Shown here: piece by piece, positions 12,001-21,300 of the stretch
Numbering within the stretch: the stretch's first letter is position 1
Layout: the number at the start of each line of letters is the position of its first letter
DNA from: Mya arenaria
Taxonomy: Eukaryota > Mollusca > Bivalvia > Myida > Myidae
Length of the DNA: 64,000 bases
Assembly: GCF_026914265.1 (NCBI RefSeq)
Contig: NC_069126.1
Span: 76,201,232 to 76,265,231 of the forward strand
Direction of reading: 5' to 3'
Made by a program: the position numbers and the translations under genes
The notes under the pieces: generated by a model
The model's input: only the letters and a program-made list of their open reading frames with translations
What the model was told of the DNA's origin: nothing
The model's database searches: none

Positions 12001-15000
12001 ATAGTATGATACGCTAGATGACCGCTCTGATAGTTCAGTGGTAGAGCGCAGTTTTAGGAAGCATAGTATGATACGCTAGACGACCGCTCTGATAGTTCAG
12101 TGGTAGAGTTTTCGCTTCGGGTGCGGGTTCAAAACCACCAAAAGACATTAATGTATGGTACCAGTGGCCCCCTTGCCTATCGCTCGGCATAAAAAGAATA
12201 TAGTACTTGGAAAATGGTGTACTTAGTAATGGTTTTGGGCAGGAAAGTTGTATCCCCTGTATCTCCGTAAACAGCTCAGCTAGTAACGCATCCATATCTG
12301 TTTCTTCATGTCGTTCAATTTCTGTGTTTGGCTGGGAATGACATAAAGTACTAGCTATGCGGGCGGAGCTAAAAGGCAGCCAAGGTGCGCATGTCAGACC
12401 TTGATACAGCCATACCACAATTATTTTATGTTTAGCGTCAAGCCGATTTCGTCTTGTTCGAAAACCTATTTTGTTATCCTTAAAAATCAAACGAACACCC
12501 GAAAAAACGAACATGATAGTATTTACACCCTGAGTATCATATAGACACCAGAGCCTCCTTAGTCCAATCGGGACCATTCTCAATTGTTAGATAGATTTTC
12601 ATGCAAAATGAGAATAAATAAAACTTGTATTTAAGTGTGTTGATCATGGGAATCAAACAGAATGCGTCTTTTTTTATATCAAATGTCAAGAGTATAGTAC
12701 ATCGAATGAAACATGCTGTTTACACTTGTGTTTTTAGTCAGTCGGAATTATAATGAAAGGAATTTAAAAAAATATTCGCAAGATCGTTGATCATATAAAA
12801 TGTTGTTTTTTTCGGGAAGCACAAAACCTATCCGTTCGCGGGCTCTAAACATGGAAACAATTTGGTATGGCCTTAACTGAAACAAACAAATTAACGCCCC
12901 TCCCGGGGCGCCGACAAACAAACAGAACATAACGATTACGTTTCAAACACTTTGTTGCAGTACGCCCGGCGTGCACCCGTTCTTGTCGGGTCACTACGTG
13001 GCGCCGTTCTACCCTGTGCACATGGCCACGAGATTGAACAGGAAAGAGTTCTCCCCCTTTCATCCCCCACAGTGGGGGGAGGACGCCGTATCCATATCCG
13101 GGAACTCCGATTCTGTATATACAGGTAAGTTGAGTGACGAAAGAAAACGAATGTTCACATATTCATCTATAAAAGAGTTCTATTTTAAGTCACTCATGCA
13201 GTTGCTTTTTGTTAGTCGTGTATGTGGAATACAAAACATTACTTGTATATATGTATATATTCCATTAGGCTTTAAAGGTGCACTCTGTCAGATCGTTCAA
13301 CGGCAGATAAAGCCTTAAAGTGACACTCTTGTTCAAAATCAATACATAGACATGTATAACAAACATAATTTTGAGTGATAAACCTTTAACTACTGACTAA
13401 ATAATGCATTTCAGGAAATTATTATTTACTAATAACACGATTGTAACCGTGTATTTAAAGCTGAAAACGCAAACATATTAAATGATTGGTGAGTGCTAAA
13501 AGATTAACTGTCGTCTCATAAGGTAGAAACACCGTTTTTTTTCTGCACCGTTCCTTCAAATTAAACTCGGTAACTTTTATAAGAACCATTGTTTTTGACA
13601 TTTATATATTCATCCTTTTTTATATTAAAACAATTGTTTTACTTGTGGTAAATCTTTTTTGGGAGTAAGAGTGCATCTTTACATATGTTGTGTATTTAAG
13701 GAGTCAGACCCACAAATATGCTAGTTCTGTAATAGCTCCATTAACCTAAATGTTATTAACCTTAATGTTAAATGTTGGAGCCTGGTAACGACATAGTTTT
13801 GCAATCTTTGAAGGCCAAAAGCATATTTGTTATATTATTTCAGCACATAATTTATATTTTCTCTTTTTCTGCCCACAAAACCCTTGCAAATGATGCCAAA
13901 CTTATATGGGGTCACAAACTTAAAAAAACACATTTAAAAAATCACAAATTTGCGAGTCGGGTTCATTAAAAATATACTTAACGCGCTAGTAAATCCAAAC
14001 CTGAAGACCATTGGATCGAGGAGAGTTTTCAACACTCGTCCGCATATTTAAATTAAATATTTTCGGATGTTATTCATCAACGCTATTAGCGAGACTGCAG
14101 AACACGACGTCAACGTGTACTTAACTTATCGCTACACGTGCATGTACAATTTGCAGCCAAGTCAAAATGTCGTTTGTGTAATCCCATTTTAAACCTGTAA
14201 ATGTATGGTCGTTGGAACTCACATGAATCACTTCCCTCGTGCTACCGTACATATCAGTCTAAACGTGTACACTGTACACATACCTGGATTATGTAGTGTA
14301 CAAAACGTATTCCACACGTGCACGTAAACGTACCAGTTGTGTTACTTAATTTCTCATTTTAGAAAGTGTTATTTTTTTAATTTTAAATGTGTGGTTGCCA
14401 TAACTGTTTGAATTGTACGTTTAAAAGTGATTTCAAGTGGTTGATCTTTTCCCGCGATATTGTGACGTCATTTGAAAAATGCTTCCGGTTAGAGTCGGGT
14501 CGTTCTATTTAAAGAATGGGTAGGAATGGGTTACTGAAAGTTTTTTTTTTAAATGAAATTAAGTTTTTTTTAACAATTCTTGAATGAAGTAATGAACTTT
14601 TGGTGTAAATATAAGTAATGAATTGCGGGCTTCATGTCATTATCGGGGATATGAACGCAATTGGGCTGGTCAAAGTACGCGTGGAGTCCTTCAGACTCCA
14701 CACACTTTGACCAGCCCAATTGCGTTCATACCCCGATAATGACATCAAGCCCGCAATTTATTCCTTAAATATTCTTTTTTATTTCGAAAGAAACAAAGAA
14801 ACTGAAATTGTATAGGAGTAATTCTGAATATTCCCTACAGAAAACAAGCACAGAGAATCATTTTCGTGGGACTTCCTGTACAATGACGGATATCTTCGAG
14901 ACGACGTGAGTTGGGCTATAATTACATCTCTCCAGTGTTTTTTTTTATTTAGAAAACGGCGTCAAGTAATACTTTTAGTAATTCATTGTTTTAATAATCG

Positions 15001-15137
15001 ATACATTCTCAATGTCTTAGTATTAAATGAGTGGCTTGCTTTATCGATTGAATGTGATCTAGTTATCTAGAATTGTGACAAATATATCACAAATTTATTT
15101 TCAGTACCATATAAAAAGACCAGAAGTACGCACATGA
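700..15137 (+). CDS. SEA/EGF transmembrane protein, 3' part (7 exons)
   Basis: Exons 700-767, 966-1120, 7671-7785, 9594-9752, 12961-13124, 14841-14905 and 15105-15137 all have AG/GT borders. Their phases fit without a break, giving 252 codons plus TGA at 15135-15137. Exons 1-2 encode the end of a SEA domain: the join gives YMRI-GSIQV, and GSIQV resembles the G-SVVV autocleavage site of mucin-type SEA domains. Exon 3 has an EGF-like cysteine pattern (CPNNGVC...GC). Exon 4 supplies one hydrophobic helix (LILGLAIGIPLFF onward, about 27 residues) followed by YRRRMQK, a cytoplasmic stop-transfer sequence. Exons 5-7 encode a proline/aromatic-rich tail ending RPEVRT. The architecture is that of a type I membrane mucin-like or adhesion protein. 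The N-terminal part lies upstream of the window. No specific orthologue is recognised. The introns are packed with repeats (1121-7670, 7786-9593, 9753-12960, 13125-14840). Confidence 0.85.
2418..5552 (+). pseudogene. hAT transposase (TTF-type zinc finger, ZMYM1-like), broken
   Basis: Exon-like blocks lie at 2418-2571 (MASPTTFCPPYPDIF...KFPTR, followed by a GT), 3123-3753, about 3750-4261, about 4629-4890 and 5127-5552. Block 2 holds a TTF-type zinc-finger segment (DGVYCAQCHLFA). Block 3 holds GQGYDGAANMSG, the HCKAHCLNLA motif and CETRWEARAD, all typical of the hAT RNase-H-like catalytic domain. Block 5 is the C-terminal hAT dimerisation domain (MPVSTATAERSFSTMRR). It is broken by frameshifts near 3750-3815 (the ends of block 2 and start of block 3 are in different frames) and a stop near 5226. 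In an active element this enzyme would cut and paste the transposon; this copy cannot make it. Confidence 0.85.
2960..3058. repeat. (TTA)n/(TTG)n microsatellite
   Basis: A run of TTA triplets changes into a run of TTG triplets, inside an intron-like part of the hAT element. Confidence 0.95.
6654..6995. mobile_element. TTAA-flanked MITE (family A, long copy)
   Basis: TTAA at 6654-6657 and 6992-6995 flanks inverted ends: AGCTGCACTCTCACAGATT on the left against AATCTGTGAGTGCAGCT on the right (one 2-bp indel). The interior is AT-rich with no coding capacity. TTAA duplications are the mark of piggyBac-type insertion, so this is probably a piggyBac-derived MITE. A shorter copy with the same ends lies at 38470-38658. 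Confidence 0.75.
7265..7560. repeat. Dispersed repeat fragment, unclassified
   Basis: A sequence opening GGGCGGCTCCAGGATTT and containing gggggcgcccccgtat near 7520 looks like an old inverted-repeat element common in molluscan introns. Ends and duplications cannot be fixed, and the ORF inside it has no recognisable product. Confidence 0.3.
7988..9483. mobile_element. Non-autonomous hAT-like element with 8-bp TSD
   Basis: CCTAAAAG occurs immediately before (7980-7987) and after (9484-9491) a 1496-bp segment. Its ends are inverted: TAGGGATGGAAACCGGATACC against a right end reading GATATTCGCTTCCATCCCTA. Both subterminal regions are built of repeated GGTATCCGGATA/TATTCGAATA words in opposite orientation. 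An 8-bp duplication is the hAT signature. There is no transposase inside, but a SINE has inserted at 8923-9227. The element sits in the intron between the EGF and transmembrane exons. Confidence 0.87.
8911..9239 (+). mobile_element. tRNA-derived SINE with 12-bp TSD
   Basis: The body at 8923-9227 starts with a tRNA-like head: A box TTAGCTCAATCGG and B box GGTTCGATTCC at about 8931-8993. An unrelated body follows, ending in an ACC/CAC-repeat tail. CACATGGTGCTG stands directly before (8911-8922) and after (9228-9239) as an exact 12-bp target duplication. The head folds poorly as a tRNA (mispaired acceptor and anticodon stems, surplus bases before the D stem), so it is a retroposon promoter rather than a functional tRNA gene. 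It is nested inside the hAT-like element. Confidence 0.88.
9845..12120 (+). repeat. Tandem array of tRNA-like A-box units, ~61-66 bp, ~36 copies
   Basis: The unit contains GATAGTTCAGTGGTAGAGCGC followed by AGTTTTAGGAAGCATAGTATGATACGCCAGACGACGACCG. The first part matches the D-arm/A-box half of a tRNA. Two main variants alternate: one about 66 bp with GTTCCTATAGTTCAG, one about 61 bp with GCTCTGATAGTTCAG. The first copies (9845-10040) are the most diverged. Only the last copy (about 12085-12140) continues into a T-arm/B-box-like stretch (GTGCGGGTTCAAAACCACC). The array therefore looks like repeated amplification of the 5' half of a tRNA-derived SINE. It lies in the intron after the transmembrane exon, in the gene's orientation. 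Confidence 0.9.
12085..12600 (+). mobile_element. Possible SINE whose head seeded the tandem array
   Basis: The last A-box unit is joined to a B-box-like GGTTCAAAACC at about 12127, giving a two-box pol III promoter layout, then about 450 bp of non-coding body. A TSD or tail was not found, so the 3' limit is a guess. The minus-strand ORF over this stretch has no recognisable product. Confidence 0.4.
13315..13682. mobile_element. TTAA-type MITE, family B
   Basis: TTAA at 13315-13318 is followed by AGTGACACTCTTGTTC. About 360 bp later comes the inverted counterpart, GAGTAAGAGTGCATCTTTA. Related sequence occurs at 51028-51185 (shortened, inside the second hAT) and 61886-62200 (right end lost); fragments in reverse lie at about 62881-63230. 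A family-A-like end (TTAAAGGTGCACTCTGTCAG) directly precedes it at 13271. It sits in an intron of the SEA-domain gene. Confidence 0.65.
14621..14758. repeat. Foldback (hairpin) with ~65-bp arms
   Basis: Left arm 14621-14688 and right arm 14694-14758 are inverted copies with only a few differences, separated by the 5-nt loop CTTCA. Arms begin AATTGCGGGCTTCATG and end GTGGAGTC. No protein is encoded. It sits in the intron before the penultimate exon of the SEA-domain gene. Confidence 0.92.
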
Positions 15138-16430
15138 CGTGTCAGCAGGCTCACAACACTACCCCAGTCAAGACATATCACCAGCTTACTATAAACTCGG
15201 TCAAACCGGCTACTAGTATATCGCAGAGCTGTGGGACCTCCCTAGATGTCATTCATCGCAGGTTTCGCGGCATTTTGGGTAAAAAATTACTCCTTTGACG
15301 AATATCCCATCAACCGATGGGGGTAAAACTCCCCTTTTGGCTTCAAAATTCTGTTTAAGTCACACTTGGGGATGTGACGGGGTCAAGCCATAATGCAGCC
15401 ATTATAGGGCGCGGGCAGACCTTTATAAACTCAACAACAACAACAACTAGTATATCGAAAAAAGTCGCACTTGATTTCCGTAAATGAGCTAACGAGAGTT
15501 CCAGTTTTGCACATTTCGTTCAAGTGCTGACCAGTGTCGTCAACGATGGAGTCCTATATGTTACTTTACACACATTTGAAGTTCTACCTTTGTTACCAAA
15601 AGTCATTATATTAGCACTTTGCATATCAGAACAGCCAGTGTATTTTTACAAACTTACCTCAACGAGTTGATTGACGGACCATTAGCAGGCATTACTTTAA
15701 AAGGGCCGGTCACATATAGCTTTATGGTGGATATTTATTCATGTGGTATTGTATATACGTGGTTTATTTATTTTTTGATAAAGATGAATACAATATGTTG
15801 GCTTGAGGCGTGATCTGTTTTATCAGGGGTTTAATTATATCGTTAAAATAACATATATCGCTAGTATATAATTTTGGGACGACATTTTGGGATTGTATTT
15901 CAACTTTTTTTCACGAAAGTTATTTAAGGAAGGCAGACTCACATTATAATGTTCCTTGATCAATATCTAAATGCCATTAAAACCGCTCCCGTCTATTAAC
16001 ATGGTGTCTATTTAAAGATGAATTCAATAAAAGTTCGAAATTGTCTAGACACCTATCGTCATGGTATTGAATCATAAATAACATCTGAAAAGAAATTTAA
16101 TTCGCAAAACTTACAGCGCTTCATTGTATAACGCAGTCAAAGGACATTAGCTAAGATACATCCACCCATGTTGTGAAAAGACACTCCTTATCAATAATGT
16201 CATAAAAATATCTCTTTACCATGCACTCATATTCAAGTCCACCCATTTCATGCAATGTTATCACGTTCAAGTTGTAGATAATAAAGTATCTACATTACAA
16301 ACGCACCCTCGGTACTTACAAGTCATTTACATTCTACGCATTGTATGAGAGTCGATCATTTTTCTTACTAGAGAATTTCCGATATATTTTTTGGAAAATC
16401 GATTGTCTCCCCCCATTGTGTGTTCGTAGT
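15138..16430 (+). other. 3' UTR/flank of the SEA gene plus repeat fragment
   Basis: No coding exon is seen. A possible AATAAA lies at about 16025. The stretch 15349-15449 (GGGGATGTGACGGGGT... to an AACAAC tail) is shared with 36341-36434 and looks like the 3' end of a retroposon. The rest shows nothing recognisable. Confidence 0.5.
15349..15449 (+). mobile_element. Short retroposon-like repeat with (AAC)n tail, copy 1
   Basis: A ~95-bp block (TGGGGATGTGACGGGG, AAGCCATAATGCAGC, CCTTTATAAA) ends in AACAACAACAAC. The second copy at 36341-36434 is about 90 percent identical by eye and ends in the same tail, as expected of a SINE 3' end. Confidence 0.6.
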
Positions 16431-17490
16431 TGGGAAATTATCAATGATGGACATGAAATTTGTACTTTTGCGCAGGAGACAACCAAACATAGGGTCATCT
16501 ACTGGTCATGCCAAACCTGCATACTAATTATGAAATTCCTGGGTCCGAGCATTCCACAGATATTGAGCGGGAAAAGAGTGACGTAGGGACTGGGGAACAA
16601 CAAATTGTTTCTCAACTGAAGGTCACTGTGGCCTTGACCTACTGACTTAAATGAATAGGGTTCATCTACAAATCAAGACTAACTAGCAAACCAAGTATGA
16701 AGTTCCCAGGCATACGCGTTCTATAGTTATTTAGCGGAAACCGTTATTTTATCTCAAGGTCACCTTAACCTTTAACCTGAAAATCATTCATAACCAAGTC
16801 TTGGGTGCAAGCGTTCTTTGGTTATTTAGCGGAGACTGTTTTTGTCTCACGGTCATTGCGACCTATACCGCGACCTTGACCTACTGATCTCAAAATCAAT
16901 AGGGGTCATTTACTTGTCAAGACCAACTGGCATACAATGAATGAAGTTCCTGGGTGCAAGCTTTCTTTAATTATTGAGTGGAAACCATGTTTAGCTTTAG
17001 GTCACCGCCAACATATCGTGTTTTACCTGAAGGTGACTGCGACCTTGACCTACTGATCTCAAAATCAATCTAATGGTCATGACCAACTGGCATACCGCGT
17101 ATGAAATACCTGGATCCAAAGGGCCTTCCGTTATTGATCGGAACCCGTTTTCACACCTCAAGGTCACTTCGACCTATTGATCCCAAAAACAAAAAGGTGT
17201 CATCAACTAGTCATTACCAAATGCCAAACCAAGTATAAAGATCCTGGGTGCTAGTGTTCTTAAGTTACTGAGCGGAAACAAAGGGTTTCCGCTCAGTAAC
17301 TTAAGAACACTAGCACCCAGGATCTTTATACTTGGTTCACCTCAAGGTTACCGCGACCTTGACTTTTGACATACTAATATCAAAGTCAAAAGGGTTCATT
17401 TACTAGTCAAGTCCAACTTGCATTCCAAGAATGAAGTTCCTGGGTACAAACATTCTTTAATTCTTAAGCGGAAACATCTGTCTAATATGT
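16430..17490. repeat. Degenerate tandem repeat (~150-180 bp unit)
   Basis: About six diverged units share the order: CAAGGTCAC, GACCTTGACCTACTGAT, TCAAAATCAATAGGGGTCAT, AGTCAAGACCAAC, GAAGTTCCTGGGTGCAAGC, TTATTGAGCGGAAACC. The fifth ends in an exact foldback (17227-17337). It lies between the convergent SEA and CCT5 genes and encodes nothing. Confidence 0.85.
17227..17337. repeat. Perfect 53-bp inverted repeat, 5-nt loop
   Basis: Arm 17227-17279 and arm 17285-17337 are exact reverse complements, separated by only AAAGG. The arm is a segment of the surrounding tandem unit (AAGTATAAAGATCCTGGG to GAGCGGAAAC), so one unit has been copied back in reverse. Confidence 0.95.
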
Positions 17491-18383
17491 CTAATCAATG
17501 GGGAAGTCATAATAAATGTCGACAAGACATAGGACACAGAGAACTCCCCATGTGAAAGCCTTTCTGCACAGGCGGCACTACAATGGTATTGATCTATAGT
17601 GTGTTTTGTCTCAAGCCAAATGTGTACAAAGTACCATTTAAATACATTTTAAAGATTTTTCAAGCCCCCCCCTCCCGAATACATGTGCATCTTGTCCCTG
17701 GCAACACTTGTACGAAGTTTAATTTGAATATTAACGTTATTACACAGCGCCAACGACAATACAAGGCCATCACAATACATCCAGTCTTTTCTTCATAACA
17801 GGCCAGCTAAAAAACGGTCATATTTTTTTTCTTTTTTTATTAGGTATAAAACTTTTTTTTATAGCACATTACCGTTAATGATCTTTTTTATCAAATAAGA
17901 AGAAAAGCACACAATCAAAATACAGAAAATAAATAAACAACATTGCAGCAAAGTTGGAAGATGAATATAAAATGCATGTATGTGAAACTCCTAATCATGA
18001 ACACATTTTTGCATTATATTATTAATGATACTCATTAATGTGATCATGATAATGCCACAATATTCATACAAATATCGATTTGTTCATTTCATTTGTTAAG
18101 ACCAAGTGAAACGAGCTGAAGATTAAACCTACATTTGTGCACAATTTTCTTTAATAGTCCATTGTAATACTCATTTTAAAGTAGCAAGTACATACAGGTC
18201 ACAATGTGTATGTGCCTTTAATACTTTGCTTACAGATGTACCAGTCTACAGGTATAAAATAATTTCAGCACAGTTCATATATCACAGAAGCAAACACTGC
18301 TGTTCTCTGCATGTAGTTTCTGGTACCCAGATGGAGAAATGGACACACTAATGTAATTTGTTAAACCTAGGATCTTTCCCTCT
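17490..18383 (-). other. Probable CCT5 3' UTR and intergenic space
   Basis: No coding exon or clear repeat is seen. CCT5 transcription ends somewhere here; a minus-strand AATAAA (TTTATT on the plus strand) occurs at about 17836, but T-rich sequence makes this weak. It separates two convergent genes. Confidence 0.4.
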
Positions 18384-21300
18384 TCACATTGCCTGAAAGA
18401 GATAATAATACCAATAACACCACAAAATGCATGACTTTGTTGAAGTCGTTATTTCAAGTCTTCTGACTTTAGACATATGAATTAAAAATGAAAAACTTGG
18501 TTAAATAAATCAAATTCTACTGAAAGCGTACTTGAGCCTATGTTAATTTTGATTTGATTCATTATACATCACAATGCTGAACAGGTAACATCAGGTCTGA
18601 ACAGTTTTTATAGCAACTAACATATATACAGCATGTGATTTAGAAACATTAACCATTCCTGGGTGAAAACTGGTTCTGCTCATCAAAAAAATGAGACCAC
18701 TTCTGAAACGCTAACCAGTCTAGTGAAGGCCATCACATGATCGCTGATGACTTCACTTTGATCTTGACCTAACATATCTCTGTACTAGTCAGTGAACCCA
18801 CCTGGTCAGAGTTAGCTCGGATGTCATCAATCTTCAGGATCATCTTACACAACTGGACGGCCAACATGATCTGGGCACGCTTGGCAGACAATGTCTCCAG
18901 AACATTCTGCTCCTTCATGTCTGAAACATAAAAGTAAACTGTGAAAAAAATAGTGTACGCTGTCAATACAGTTCTTGCCAATTCAAGGGTCATAACTCTG
19001 GACTGATACTCTGCACATACATCCGCTGAATATTTGGTGATGATTTGACAAAGGTTATTGATGGGACAAAGTTCAGGTAATATCTATAATTAAAGGGTGA
19101 TAACAATTGATTCAAGAGATATGGATGGTTATCAAACTTGTTGAAGATATTATGCCCATACACATTCTGACCAAATTTGGTGATAACTGGGCAAAGGCTT
19201 CTAAAGTTATTAATCTAACAACATACTGGATGCCGCAGGTGTAACCATAATACATTCCTGCTGCATATGATATATAAACTCACCATTTGTTCCTTTGTTG
19301 AGACAGTCAATACCAAGGCGTGGGTTATTTTCCTTGGTTTGCCTGGATTTCACCTCGGCCAGGGTATGTATGGGGGAAAGCCCACTGTTCTCTGCCAGGG
19401 CAAGGGGCACACTTTCAAGTGCTGAGGAGAAGGCTCTCATGGCATACTGCTCCAGGGTGGAGATCTGTGAATATGCAATACAAATTTTAAAGTCTAGCTT
19501 AGATATCAATAGAAGGGCATTATTCAAATTACAGCTTAGTCAGAGTTATGTAATAGCATGTCAACAGTCAAGTTCAACATATACAGTTATTAAAATGAAC
19601 ATACCCTGGTTCTGAGGGACTTCACTATTATTATTGGGTTCCCCTATTTGAGCATTATCATATAATGGTACAGTACAGTTGATAGAATGTATCCCTACTA
19701 TCAGTGTGACAGAGAGTAATAAAACAATCTGACCATGGGTTTCGAGGGATGGAATAATCTAGCACAGAGTCTGACCCATAAGTCTAAAGGACTAGCAGGA
19801 ATTCTCTGCGCTGTAAGGTTCCCCTATTTGAGCATTTCTCATATGATGCCATAATGATGGTAGAGTATAGTTGATAGAATGTATCCCTACTATCAGTGTG
19901 ACAGAGAGTAATAAAACAATCTGACCATGGTTCCGAGGGACTAGATAATCTAGCACAGTGTCTGACCCACAAGTCTAAAGGACTAGCAGGAATTCGCTGA
20001 GCAGTTAGGTTCCCATGTTTGGGCATTTCTCATATGATGGTAGAGTACTGTTGATAGAATGTATCCCTACAATCAGTGTGACAGAGAGTAATAAAACAAT
20101 CTGACCATGATTCCGAGGGACAGGATAATCTAGCAGTGTCTGACCTACAGGTCTATAGGACCCACAGGAATTCGCTGAGCAGTTGGGTTCCCCTATTTGA
20201 GCATTATCATATAATGGTACAGTACAGTTGATAGAATGTATCCCTACTATCAGTGTGACAGAGAGTAATAAAACAATCTGACCATGGTTCCGAGGGATGG
20301 AATAATCTAGCACAGTGTCTGACCCACAAGTCTAAAGGACTAGCAGGAATTCGCTGAGCAGTTAGGTTCCTCAATTTGGGCGGTTCTCATATGATGGTAC
20401 AGTATAGTTAATAGAATGTATCCCTACTATCAGTGTGACAGAGAGTAATAAAACAATCTGACCATGGTTCCGAGGGATAGGATAATCTAGCACAGTGTCT
20501 GACCTACAAGTCTAAATGACTAGCAGGATTTCTCTGAGCAATTACGTCCCCTCCCGTTTTGAGAATTTCTCTTCACAGGGCTTTTTTGCCCATTTTTGGA
20601 AAAAAACCTACACATTTTGGGAAAATTTGCGTCGTGAATATGCCTAAATTAGAAAATTTTAGAGTTAAAATAACAAGCTTTTCAGTCTTGTGCAAATGAG
20701 TTAATTATAAAATATAAGTTTCTTTTCCCTTTCAAAACACCTAAAATGGCTGAAATATTAATCATTGGGGTGAAAATATCTATTGTAATAAATCATGACA
20801 GATAATATTTCATACTGATCTTTGAATGTGATGAAATTCAATGATTTCTGAATTCAATTATCCTCATAACTTTAAATCACACTTCTTTAATAGGATGTTG
20901 AATGAACCAGTACAGGTAAAAAGACCTTGATATTTTTATATATATTTTTTTTTTTCTTTTTGATTGGGATTTTTTTTCCATGAAGATTGGGAAATGGGTC
21001 CGATAGTCTGACCCATGGGTACTATAGAAAAAGTCCTGTTTCATATGATGGTACAGTGTAGTTGGTAGAATGTATCCCTACTATCAGTGTGACAGAGAGT
21101 AATAAAACAATCTGACCATGGTTCCGAGGGATGGAATAATCTAGCAGTGTCTGACCCACAAGTCTAAATGACTAGCAGGAATTCGCTGAGCAGTTAGGTT
21201 CCTCAATTTGGGCGTTTCTCATATGATGGTACAGTATAGTTAATAGGATTTCTCTGAGCAATTACGTCCCCTCCCGTTTTGAGAATTTCTCTTCACAGGG

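Noticed and set aside
9845-12120. CRISPR-like array
   Set aside because: Units are contiguous with no unique spacers, in an intron of a eukaryotic gene; it is a tandem satellite.
12035-12583. 182-aa minus-strand ORF
   Set aside because: Runs from SINE-like body into the satellite; composition and lack of any recognisable motif argue against a gene.
18769-18801. Read-through C terminus of CCT5 ([10 protein letters not shown])
   Set aside because: The donor GTGGGT after SDQ and a downstream acceptor give a 541-aa protein of the family's usual length; kept only as an alternative.
19784-20313. Minus-strand ORFs ([16 protein letters not shown])
   Set aside because: Recur with the 181-bp satellite period in a CCT5 intron.
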